Below are positions 8,522-19,643 of a stretch of 64,000 nucleotides of DNA, in pieces (position 1 is the first letter of the stretch; every line of letters starts with the position of its first letter). The stretch lies in the NCBI GenBank assembly GCA_023678885.1, contig CM042994.1, forward strand, positions 19,191,073 to 19,255,072. The letters run 5' to 3'. The position numbers and the translations under genes were made by a program. Source of the DNA: Pogostemon cablin. Lineage: Eukaryota > Streptophyta > Magnoliopsida > Lamiales > Lamiaceae. The notes beneath the pieces are model-generated. The model worked only from the letters and a program-made list of their open reading frames with translations. It did no database searches and was not told where the DNA came from.

Positions 8522-9604
8522 ATGAATAATATCATGAACTTGATTAATAATACTAATAATGTTAAGAATAGTAAGAATGAAGAATATGATATGCCTAAGA
8601 ATTTAGATCTACTTAATAAGTGGACAATTCCTAAGATTGAACCCAGGTTAATTTATAAGTTGGGTACATTCGAAAGAATAGGGTTTCTTCAGGTAGTAAA
8701 GACTACTGAAGAATCAATTTCATTAGATAATAATGAAATGATTATTAAATTATTATCAGATAAAGATATTAATAAATATAGAAATAGTTACAATTTCCTT
8801 CATATAGGATTGGTTCAAATTGCATTTAAACCTTTAACTTGGAAAGGTTTACCAGAAAGCTTTATAGCAGCTTTACGAGATGGTAGAAATCTTAATTGGA
8901 GACAATCTTTGATGGGTATAATACAATCCAGTTTGACCAATGGTCCAGTCTATTTTAATGTTTATCCTAATTTGAAATTATCATTATCTGATGTCAACAT
9001 ACTTGATGCATTAACATTAAATGTTAAAACTAATGGATATAATTATCTTCCTGGAACAGAAACTATTTGCGTCTGTTACAGAATATATTATAAACCATTA
9101 ATTACACTGAATCCTCAGTGTAAGATGATGGATTATAAAAATGAAACTATTATTATTGAAACTAATTTCAACAGGTCAAATATTATGACTAGAAGACCTA
9201 TTAAATGGGAAGAAATAGAATTTCCAGATAATTGGAAGATTGAACAAGCTGTACCAGTTCAAACACAAGTACAGAATCATAATAATATTATGAATATCAT
9301 ACAAAGTTCAGAAGGAACTGTTAATATACAGTTTGAGCCCAATGAAATACAAAAAAGTAATTCAATGAGAAATTATATTTCTCCATTTGATTACATGGTG
9401 GAAACACCCAGAGCTTCTACTTCTCAAATAAGAGAAAACAGAACTCATACACCTCAAATAGAAGGTGAAAATTATACATATGAAATGGAATCTGTAATAG
9501 GATTAAATCCTGAAATAAAAAAATTATATAAAAATAAAAGCAATATAATTAGAGAATCCAATAGGATGGAACCGACCATGTCGGAAATGTATGAATCTAT
9601 ATAA
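8522..9604 (+). CDS. MP: Movement protein (caulimovirid, 30K superfamily), complete
   Basis: A complete 360-aa open frame, ATG 8522 to TAA 9604. The caulimovirid MP signature LSDVNILDALTLNVKTNGY is near residues 153-173, followed by PGTE and YRIYYKPL. The C-terminal third is Asn/Ser/Thr-rich with no clear motif. It follows its own promoter, leader and primer-binding site directly, so this is the only copy in the window with promoter, leader and intact MP together. The TAA is 3 nt from the ORF2 ATG (TAATTTATGG), suggesting termination-reinitiation as in other caulimovirid polycistronic RNAs. Confidence 0.93.
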   Translation: MNNIMNLINNTNNVKNSKNEEYDMPKNLDLLNKWTIPKIEPRLIYKLGTFERIGFLQVVKTTEESISLDNNEMIIKLLSDKDINKYRNSYNFLHIGLVQIAFKPLTWKGLPESFIAALRDGRNLNWRQSLMGIIQSSLTNGPVYFNVYPNLKLSLSDVNILDALTLNVKTNGYNYLPGTETICVCYRIYYKPLITLNPQCKMMDYKNETIIIETNFNRSNIMTRRPIKWEEIEFPDNWKIEQAVPVQTQVQNHNNIMNIIQSSEGTVNIQFEPNEIQKSNSMRNYISPFDYMVETPRASTSQIRENRTHTPQIEGENYTYEMESVIGLNPEIKKLYKNKSNIIRESNRMEPTMSEMYESI

Positions 9605-9607
9605 TTT

Positions 9608-12600
9608 ATGGATTTTGAGGAAATAATAGATTTCAGACCTGGTTCTAAAGCCAGAAAAATTATTTCTGAAGAATTCAAAAGTGAAGGTTATACACCTTTT
9701 AGAAATTGGTTTTTGGATAATTTTACTAATAATGAAATTAGTAAATTTCAAAATGAGTTTTATAAAACTTGTGAAGAAAAAAATATGATGATACCATTTA
9801 CAGTATGGTTCATAGAAACATATATTAAGAATTATATTCTTATTTTGGAAAGAAATTATACTTTGCAAAATGGTTCAGTGGTTTCAGGAATACATCCACC
9901 ACAACAACCATTTAAAATTAATGATTTGAATTTCTTAGCATTTGCTAAATTAATTGAAGATGATACACTTCAAGTTACGAGCAAACATATTAATAATATG
10001 TTTAAAAGTTAGAATTATACGAATTTATCATTAGTAATAATGAATGAACAAATTCAATCTATCAATGATAAATTGAATTTAATAATTGAAAAGATTAATG
10101 ATAAATCTCTTGATAAGGGAAAAGAGGTTATTGAAAATAAGGAAGAAGCTTCTACATCAGAAGTTTCCAATACTCCTATAAAGGAGATATTTCCTAGTTT
10201 TCAACCTCCTCCAATAATTTCTAATTTCAAGACTCAACCGATATATGAGTTGGAAAAATATTTGGAAGAAAGGTTTAATAAACTGAGTATAAAAACTCTA
10301 GATAAAGAGTTGAATTATAACTTGATAGAAAACCCAGATTATAAAGAGGTTTTTCAAGATCAAATAAATAAACTCCATAATAAATGGGCAGATAAACCCA
10401 TTCAGAGTAAGTTCTATTATAATAGACCTACTCCTATGGATGTATTACATGAAGAATACACTGATACAATAGATATCAGTTATTCTGGTAATAAAATTTA
10501 TGAATGGAATATTGATGGATATTCAAATAAACAAATCTATAATACTGTTCATAGAATGTTGATGTATTCTACAATATGTAAGAATAGTCAAAATACTGAT
10601 AAAACTATTGCAGCAATGATAATAGCTGGATTTACAGGCCAACTTAAAGGTTGGTGGGATAATTATTTAAATTCGCAAGATAGAGATAATATTCTCAATG
10701 CTAATAAACAAGAAGACAATAAAATTATAGAAACTGCAGTTTATACATTAGCAGTAAATGTAATTGAACATTTTACAGGAAGATTTAGCGATAATAGTGA
10801 TACTATTAGAACATTATTACAAAATCTACGATGTAGAACACTTTCTGATTATAGGTGGTATAAAGATAATTTCCTAAGCAGAGTAATGGAATTACCAGAG
10901 TGTAATAATACTCATTGGAAATCCAAATTTGTGGATGGATTGCCAAGCTTATTTCAGAAAGAATAAGAAAAACAATAAAGGGTAATAATATTACCATTCC
11001 GTATGAAAAATTTACATATGGTTCTCTGATAGATACTTGTATTCAAGAGGGATTAGCTTTATGCAATGAAATAAAGTTAAATCAGCAATTAAAAAGACAA
11101 AGTTTCTTAGAAAAGAAACAATTGGGAGAATTTTGCCAACAATTTGGACTGGATAATGCTTCATCCAGTAAAAAGAAAAAAGAAAAGATTTATAAATCTA
11201 AAAAGAAGAAATATTCTTCGAAACATATTGAAAGAAAAAATAAAAGGAAAGAAGAAAATTTCCAAAGGAAAAATGAATTCCAAAAGAAAGCGTATATGAA
11301 AAGATTTAATAAGAATCAAAAAAGATATTGTACAATATGTAAAAGAAAAGGGCATACCAATGAATTTTGTTGGACAAAGAAAATAATTTCTAATTTAGAA
11401 ATTCCTGATGATATAAAAAATATTATAATACAATCCTTGATAGAAAAATCTGAATCTGAGGAATCAAAATCAGAGATTTTTACTACTTCTGAATCAGAAG
11501 ATGAGATTGTAAGAAATTTAGAAGATGAAGAATTTTACGATTCAGAGGAATGTGAACCCTGTAAGGAAGGATTAATATGTCCTAAAGAGATAAATAATAT
11601 TGATAATAATCAATCTGAATTTTACAAAATAATGTCACAATTCTCTAATATGAGTATTAATGTTTTGGATTCTCAAAATATTTTTGAGATATTAAAATTA
11701 ATAAAAGATCCTTTATTAAGGACTAAAATAATTGATGAATTAGGAAATGATAATGGTGCCTCAACATCTACTTCTAATAAAGAAGAAGAAAAAATTAATG
11801 ATATTCTTAATAAGAATAAATCTTATAATATGACAGAAGTCATGAATCAATTAAAAATGAAATATCAAAGTCAAAGAGATATATCTTTACCAGATATTTA
11901 TAAAGAGATTGATAATCTAAAAGAAGAAATAAAATTTTTGAAAAATAAAAATTTTATTCAAGAATCTAGAATATCTAGATTAGAAAAAAATATTAAGGAA
12001 AAGAATGATATTCTACCAGAAAATCAACAAAATTTACCTATAATAGAAAAGGATAATTTTTTATCTACCATTGAGACAGTGATATCTCAAAAGTGGTACA
12101 TAAAAATATCATTATTGATTGATAATCATTATACAAAATCATTCATTGCTCTTGTTGGTAGTGGAGCAGATTTAAACGTTATACAGGAAGGATTGATCCC
12201 TACTAGATATTTTCATAAAACAAGTCATTCATTATGACATGCTGGGGGAGATAAAACTCCAGATAGATTATAAAATTCCCAAAGCATATGTATGCATTGA
12301 TAATAAATGTATTTTGCAAAGTTTTATACTTGCAAAAAATATTTCTAACCAGATTATACTTGGTACACCATTTTTAAATAATATTTATCCCATAAAAAAT
12401 ATTGATAATAAAGGGATTTTAGGCACTTTTCAAGGAAAAGATATTTTTCTTGAATTTATTGTCGAACCTATTACTAAAAAATTACATAGCCTATATGATA
12501 GTATTATGGCTAAGCAGAATCAGATAGGATTCTTGAAACAAGAAATTAATATTGTCACTATAGATGAACAATTAAAAAATCCTAAATTACAGGATAAAAT

Positions 12601-13024
12601 TAGTATTTTGAAAAATGAACTTTCATTAGAAATATGTAATGATCATCCCAATGCTTTCTGGGATAGAAAAAAACATATTATTTCCCTTCCTTATGAGGAA
12701 GATTTTAATGAAAGAAATATTCCGACAATGGCTAGGCCTTGTCAAATGAATTCGGAGTATTTAGAATTATGTAAAAAGGAAATTGAATCCTTATTACAAA
12801 AGGGACTGATAAGTCACTCTCAATCACCCTGGTCATGTACTGCATTTTATGTTAATAAACATTCTGAAATTGAAAGAGTAATTCCAAGATGGGTAATCAA
12901 TTATAAACCTCTAAATAAAGTATTAAAATGGATTAGACATCCAATTCCTAATAAAAAGAATTTATTAGATAGACTTTATAATGGTCTAATTTTTTCAAAA
13001 TTTGATTTAAAATCAAGATATTGA
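9608..13024 (+). pseudogene. ORF2 polyprotein, truncated in RT, several breaks
   Basis: Coat, knuckle, coiled-coil, protease and the first part of RT. Breaks: Gln-to-TAG at 10010-10012; 1-nt deletion near 10955; Trp-to-TGA at 12235-12237; 1-nt insertion near 12255; ended at 13024 by the junction with block 3. The zinc knuckle CTICKRKGHTNEFC is intact near 11330. The protease catalytic triplet is changed: codon 12157-12159 encodes Gly instead of Asp (GSGAD for DSGAD), which would inactivate the enzyme even without the stops. The coiled coil (heptad-like, DNLKEEIKFLKNKN) is near 11,910-11,990. Confidence 0.93.
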
Positions 13025-13027
13025 CAA

Positions 13028-15546
13028 ATTGAATCAGAAGATAAGATTGAAGAATTTTATGAATCAGAGGAATGTGAACCCTGTAAGGAAGGATTAATAT
13101 GTCCTAAAGAGACAAATAACATTGATAATAATCAATCTGAATTTTATAAAATAATGTCACAATTCTCTAATATGAGTATTAATGTTTTGAATTCTCAAAA
13201 TATTTTTGAGTTATTGAAATTAATAAATGATCCTTTATTAAGGACTAAAATAATTGATGAATTAGGAAATGATAATGGTGCCTCGACATCTACTTCTAAT
13301 AAAGAAGAAGAAAGAATAAATGATATTCTTAATAAAAATAAATCTTATAATATGACAGAAGTTATGGATCAATTAAAAATGAAATATCAAAGTCAAAGAG
13401 ATATATCTCTACCAGATATTTATAAAGAAATTAATAATCTAAAAGAATAAATAAAATTTTTGAAAAATGAAAATTTCATTCAAGAATCTAGAATATCTAG
13501 ATTAGAAAGAAATATTAAGGAAGAGAATAATACTCTACCAGAAATTCAAGAAAATTTACCTATAATAGAAAAAGATAATTTTCTATCTACCATTGAAACA
13601 GTAATATCTCAGAAATGGTACATAAAAATATCATTGTTAATTGATAGCTATTATACAAAATCATTCATTGTTCTTGTTGATAGTGGAGCAGATTTAAATG
13701 TTATTCAGGAAGGGTTAATCCCTACTAGATATTTTCATAAAACAAGTCATTCGTTATGGCATGCTGGGGGAGATAAACTCCAGATAGATTATAAAATTCC
13801 CAAAGCATATGTATGCATTAATAATAAATGTATTCCGCAAAGTTTTATACTTGCAAAAAATATTTCTAACCAGATTATACTGGGTACACCATTTTTAAAT
13901 AATATATATCCCATAAAAAATATTGATAATAAAGGGATTAAAGGCACTTTCCAAGGCAAAGATATTTTCCTTGAATTTATTGTTGAACCAATTACTAAAA
14001 AATTGCATAGCCTATATGATAGTATTATGGTTAAGCATAATCAGATAAGATTTCTGAAACAAGAAATTAATATTGTTACTATTGATGAACAATTAAAAAA
14101 TCCTAAATTACAGGATAAAATTAGTATTTTGAAAAATGAACTTTCATTAGAAATATGTAATGATCATCCCAATGCCTTTTGGGATAGAAAGAAACATATT
14201 ATTTCCCTTCCTTATGAGGAAGATTTTAATGAAAGAAATATTCCGACAAAGGCCAGGCCTTGTCAAATGAATTCGGAGTATTTAGAATTATGTAAAAAGA
14301 AAATTGAATCCTTATTACAAAAAAGACTAATAAGTCACTTTCAATCACCGTGGTCATGTACTGCATTTCATTTTAATAAACATTCTGAGATTGAAAGAGG
14401 TATTCCAAGATTGGTAATCAATTATAACCTCTAAATAAAGTATTAAAATGGATAATACATCCAATTCCTAATAAAAAGGATTTATTGGACAGACTTTATA
14501 ATGGTCTAATTTTTTCAAAATTTGATTTAAAGTCAGGATATTGGCAAATCCAGATTAATAAATCTGATAGATATAAGACAGCATTCAATGTTCCAATTGG
14601 ACATTATGAATGGAATGTTATGCCATTTGGGCTTAAAAATGCTCCTTCTGAATTCCAGAAGATAATGAATGATATATTTACTCCATATAGTGAATTTATA
14701 ATTGTCTATATTGATGATATTTTAATTTATTCAACGACTATTGAAATGCATTTTAAGCATTTACATATATTTAAACGTTTAATAAAACAAAATGGTCTAG
14801 TTATATCTAAACCAAAAATGGATTTATTTCAGACTAGAATAAAATTTTTAGGACATTTTATTGAAAAAGGAAATATAATTCCTATAAATAGGAGCATAGA
14901 TTTTGCTGAAAAATTTCCAGATATAATAATTGAAAAAACTCAGTTACAAAGATTTTTAGGAAGCTTCAATTATATTGCTCCTTATTATCATAATTTAGTG
15001 AAAGATACAGCTATTTTATATGATAAACTAAAGAAAAATCCTAAACCTTGGACTAATAGTCATACTAATGCAGTCCAGAGAATTAAGAAGAATGTTAAGT
15101 CATTACCATGTTTAATGATTAGCAACCCTAATTGGGAAAAATTTATAGAAACTGATGCTTCTGATATAGGATTTGGCGGGATTCTTACCCAGAAAAATCC
15201 AAATAATAAACAAAAGCATTTAATTAGATTCCATTCAGGAAAATGGAATAATGCACAAAAGAATTATGCTACGATTGCTAAAGAAATTCTTGCTATCGTA
15301 AAATGTGTATTAAAATTTCAAGATGATTTATATAATCAAAAATTTACTATTATTACTGATTGTAATGCAGCTAAATTTATGTTTGATAAATATTTTAAAC
15401 ATGATGTTTCTAAGCAAATGTTTGCTAGATGGCAGGCTCATTTAGCCCCTTTTGATTTTAATATTATGTATAAAAAAGGAAAAGATAATAATCTTCCAAA
15501 TTTTCTAACCCGTGGATATTTTAATTTCAGGAATGAAGCGGGGTAG
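13028..15546 (+). pseudogene. ORF2 C-terminal two-thirds: coiled coil, PR, RT, RNase H
   Basis: Only two breaks: Glu-to-TAA at 13448-13450 in the coiled coil and a 1-nt deletion near 14,430 in RT. Protease DSGAD is intact (near 13,680), as are RT YIDDILIYS (near 14,710) and RNase H TDASDIGFGG with TDCNAAKFMF. From about 14,435 to TAG 15546 the frame is open through RT and RNase H. The last 14 nt overlap the ORF3 ATG at 15533. The coat and knuckle parts are missing because the block begins downstream of them. Confidence 0.92.
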
Positions 15547-16882
15547 CGGGTCTTCTTCTCCGTGGAGGGGAAGAGGTGGCAGGAGTGGGGGTTATACCCC
15601 TAATACTGACAAAGGAAAATCCCCTGAGATAATAGCTCAGCATGGGAAGAGAAAACTTGTGAACAAAAATTTATCACAAGAATTTGAAGATATGGATACT
15701 GAAAGGAGTAATACTCCTAGTAATACTACCTTTGCTAATATAGTAGCAAATATTGATTTTAGTGAAAAATATTTTAGGAAAGATCATAAAGAAATAATCT
15801 TCAAATTAGAAGAAAAGGATCTTAAATGGAGTGAAGATCCATGGTTTCTTATGAATAGATATTTGGACAATGGTTCAAATGAAATGAGAACTTATAAGTC
15901 TCGAGCATATTATGAACAAATATTAATAAAAAGTGGAAGTTGTGATGTTAAACATTTTACTTCTGGTAATAATGAGGAAGTTTATAGCTTCAGCAAAGTT
16001 TTAATAAAAAAGATCATATCTATGGAAGAATGGGGAATTTCTCCCTTAAGAGAAAAGTCAATGCAACATGATACTACGAAAGTAGTCTTCAAATATAATT
16101 ATTGGGACTACTGCGATGCTTTTGAAAAATTTTTAAACTATGAGAATGACAAACATCATACATGGTTTATAAAAATATGTTCTAAAGTTTATAACTTTGA
16201 AATCCCAAATTGGTTTATTCACTGGTGTAATTGCTATGGCCCTATACCAGAAATATTACCAGGAGATATCCGAGATTGTTTTATAAAATGGGTAGATGTA
16301 TCTCCCAAAATGATAGAAAAATAAAATTCAAAAATGGTAATAGAAGGAATAGCTTCTTGTTACTTTTTTATAGAATTCTCTGTACCATGGATATTGAAAT
16401 GGAAACCAGAATTTGGTCATACCAGAACAGGTATCCCATGTTTATACAGAACTTATCATATAAAGTTCTGGGAAAAATTGGTAGAAATTGATCCCCTTAC
16501 TGGGAAAATGAATGGAGATGAAACATTTTCTCTAATAGAGAAACAAGTTTGTTCATATGAAGAACAAATAGAAAATACTCAAATATCTTCGCCTTTTGAT
16601 TACATCATAAACAAGGCAAAAATGAGATCTGAGAATTTAACTCCTGAGCAGATGATAGCTGCATATGTCAAAGAAATGAAAAAGAGTCTAATGTCTCAAT
16701 TTAAAAGGGATAAAGAAGACTCAGTAGCATCTGAAGAAATGCAAGATGCTCAAGATCCGAATGAAGACATTAATGAAGTCAATATAGATGATATATTTGA
16801 CTCATTAAATGATACCTTAATTGAAAAATTTGCCCCAGGAAAAGAAGGATCTTCTTCATCAAGAAAATCGGGAGAAAAATAG
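15533..16882 (+). pseudogene. ORF3, single in-frame stop
   Basis: Same protein family as 6322-7674: RG-rich N-terminus, EEWGISPLREK core, IEGIASCYFFIEFS, Ser-rich tail. A CAA-to-TAA change at 16322-16324 is the only nonsense mutation. In-frame losses of 6 nt (in NTPKDKGKS) and 3 nt (in NDKRHH) also occur. Being a C-to-T transition, the stop fits deamination of methylated cytosine in silenced DNA. Confidence 0.9.
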
Positions 16883-17567
16883 GTCTCAATCTAAAAGGAC
16901 GTCATTCCTTACGTCATAACAGACAAAATACTGTTTATAAACAGTATAGCAGTCGGACAGGTCCATATACATCTACAGAAGATTTACTGTAGAACTTTTG
17001 AAAAATCAACTTCAACAGTACATTACTGTGCACTTTTTGAATTCTTGTAAAAAAGTTTCTGTGTATGCCGAAAATTTCGGCTTTTCACTGTGTAAAAACA
17101 TTTTTACCTCCTCTATAAATAGGCAGAGGAATTTTATTAGTAAGTAGGCGATCAAAAACCCTCTCTTCTCTCTGATCATAATTTGTAAGCTCATGTGTTG
17201 AGCAACCCCCTTTCTTGTAATATAAATTTATATCAGCAGTTTGAGAGTCTATATTTTGTAAGTACTTATTTTTTTTATTTTTTTTAAAGCATGTTCATGT
17301 TTAGCCTCATAGGCTAAACTATTTATGTGTTGATCCATGGCTATCTGTTATAATAACCTGGTAATTATATGATTCATGTCTAGGTTATACTGTAGTGATT
17401 CATTTAGGTAGGATTATTTACCGGTACTGGCCTTATAATTCATGTTTATGCTATGTGGTCTTCTGTTTGTCCATCTTAGCCATTTGCAAGGCATTTTTAG
17501 GACGTTTTGAAGACATTTTAGAGCATTATTTGATTAATAAGATGCCGGTTAGTTTCTTGATCCATAA
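16883..17567 (+). promoter_or_regulatory. EPRV promoter/leader region (block 3, A2), truncated before PBS
   Basis: Contains GACGTCA (16898-16904) and TTACGTCA (16909-16916), a perfect 16-bp palindrome (16930-16945), TATAAATA (17114-17121), the two-codon uORF (17193-17201) and the TTTAGCCT hairpin (17300-17318). It ends at the inversion before any primer-binding site. Transcription from this promoter would run straight into block 4 in antisense. Confidence 0.85.
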
Positions 17568-18285
17568 CCGAACTGATTTACGGGATTACTAATTAGGACT
17601 TTATGGATCAAGAAACTAACCGGCATCTTATTAATCAAATTATGTTCTAAAATTCTTCAAAACGTCCTAAAAACGCCATGCAAACGGCTAAGATGAACAA
17701 ACAGAAGACCACATAGCATAAACATGAATTATAAGGTCAGTACCGGTAAATAATCCTACCTAAATGAATCACTACAGTATAACCTAGACATGAATCATAT
17801 AATTACCAGGTTATTATAACAGATAGCCATGGATCAACACATAAATACTTTAGCCTATGCGGCTAAACATGAACATGCTTTAAAAAAAATAAAAAAAATA
17901 AGTAATTACAAAATATAGACTCTCAAACTGCCGATATAAATTTATATTACAAGAAAGGGGGTTTCTCAACACATGAGCTTACAAATTATGATCAGAGAGA
18001 AGAGAGGGTTTCTGATCGCCTACTTACTAATAAAATTCCTCTGCCTATTTATAGAGGAGGAAAAAACGTTTTTACACAGTGAAAAGCCGAAATTTTCGGC
18101 ATACACAGAAACTTTTTTACAAGAATTCAAAAAGTGCACAGTAATGTACTGTTGAAGCTGATTTTTCAAAATTTTTTACAGTAAATCTTCTGTAGATGCA
18201 CATGGACCTGTCCGGCTGCTATACTGTTTATAAACAGTATTTTGTCTGTTATGACGTAAGGAATGACGTCCTTTTAGATTGAGAC
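17568..18285 (-). promoter_or_regulatory. EPRV promoter/leader region (block 4), minus strand
   Basis: Mirror image of 16883-17567. Holds as-1-like sites (18252-18259 and 18264-18270), a perfect 16-bp palindrome (18223-18238), TATA box (18046-18053), two-codon uORF (17966-17974) and leader hairpin (about 17852-17870). The promoter points left, into block 3 in antisense, facing the promoter at 17114. Confidence 0.85.
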
Positions 18286-19643
18286 CTATTTTTCTCCCGA
18301 TTTTCTTGATGAAGAAGATCCTTCTTTTCCTGGGGCAAATTTTACAATTAAGGTATCATTTAATGAGTCAAATATATCATCTAAATTGACTTCATTAATG
18401 TCTTCATTCAGATCTTGAGCATCTTGCATTTCTTCATATGCTACTAAGTCTTCTTTATCCCTTTTAAATTGAGACATTAGACTCTTTTTCATTTCTTTGA
18501 CATATGCAGCTATCATCTGCTCAGGAGTTAAATTCTCAGATCTCATTTTTGCCTTGTTTATGATGTAATCAAAAGGCGAAGATATTTGAGTATTTTCTAT
18601 TTGTTCTTCATATGAACAAACTTGTTTCTCTATTAGAGAAAATTTTCATCTCCATTCATTTTCCCAGTAAGGGGATCAATTTCTACCAATTTTTCCCAGA
18701 ACTTTATATGATAAGTTATGTATAAACATGGGATACCTGTTCTGGTATGACCAAATTCTGGTTTCCATTTCAATATCCATGGTACAGAGAATTCTATAAA
18801 AAAGTAACAAGAAGCTATTCCTTCTATTACCATTTTTGAATTTTGTTTTTCTATCATTTTGGGAGATACATCTACCCATTTTATAAAACAATCTCGGATA
18901 TCTCCTGGTAATATTTCTGGTATAGGGCCATAGCAATTACACCAGTGAATAAACCAATTTGGGATTTCAAAGTTATAAACTTTAGAACATATTTTTATAA
19001 ACCATGTATGATGTTTCTTGTCATTCTCATAGTTTAAAAATTTTTCAAAAGCATCGCAGTAGTCCCAATAATTAGATTTGAAGACTACTTTCGTAGTATC
19101 ATGTTGCATTGACTTTTCTCTTAAGGGAGAAATTCCCCATTCTTCCATAGATATGATCTTTTTTATTAAAACTTTGCTGAAGCTATAAACTTCATCATTA
19201 TTACCAGAAGTAAAATGTTTAACATCACAACTTCCACTTTTTATTAATATTTGTTCATAATATGCTCGAGACTTATAAGTTCTCATTTCATTTTAACCAT
19301 TGTCCAAATATCTATTCATAAGAAACCATGAATCTTCACTCCATTTAACATCCTTTTCTTCTAATTTGAAGATTATTTCTTCATGATCTTTCCTAAAATA
19401 TTTTTCACTAAAATCAATATTTGCTACTATATTAGCAAAGGTAGTATTACTAGGAGTATTACTCCTTTCAGTATCCATATCTTCAAATTCTTGTGACAAA
19501 TTTTTGTTCACAAGTTTTCTCTTCCCATGCAGAGCTATTATCTCAGGGGATTTTCCTTTGTCTTTGGGAGTATTAGGGGTATAACCCCCACTCCTGCCAC
19601 CTCTTCCCCTCCACGGAGAAGAAGACCCGCTACCCCGCTTCAT
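18286..19643 (-). pseudogene. ORF3, two frameshifts
   Basis: Starts at ATG 19643 inside the end of ORF2 (14-nt overlap) and ends at TAG 18286. A 5-nt deletion near 19,293 and a 1-nt deletion near 18,643 split it into three frames. All family blocks are present: RG-rich N-terminus, core, and acidic/Ser-rich C-terminus. Confidence 0.9.

Larger units (their letters stand above)
5374..13027 (+). mobile_element. EPRV block 2 (sublineage A1), plus strand
   Basis: A circularly permuted genome reading right: second half of RT plus RNase H, ORF3, non-coding promoter/leader region, MP, and ORF2 up to the beginning of RT. It starts in RT (NVPIGHYEW) and stops in RT about 65 nt short of that point (LKSRY, then TGA). 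It therefore holds slightly less than one genome length, opened inside RT. The left end is an inverted fusion with block 1; the right end is a same-strand fusion with block 3 at about 13,024-13,034. Confidence 0.92.
13028..17567 (+). mobile_element. EPRV block 3 (sublineage A2), plus strand
   Basis: Starts in the acidic region after the zinc knuckle (ESEDKIEEFYESEECEP) and runs through protease, RT, RNase H, ORF3 and the non-coding region to about 17,567. There it meets an inverted copy of itself (block 4). Residues such as NSQNIFELLKLI and VQRIKKNVKS group it with block 4 rather than block 2, although it is joined to block 2 in the same orientation. Confidence 0.92.
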
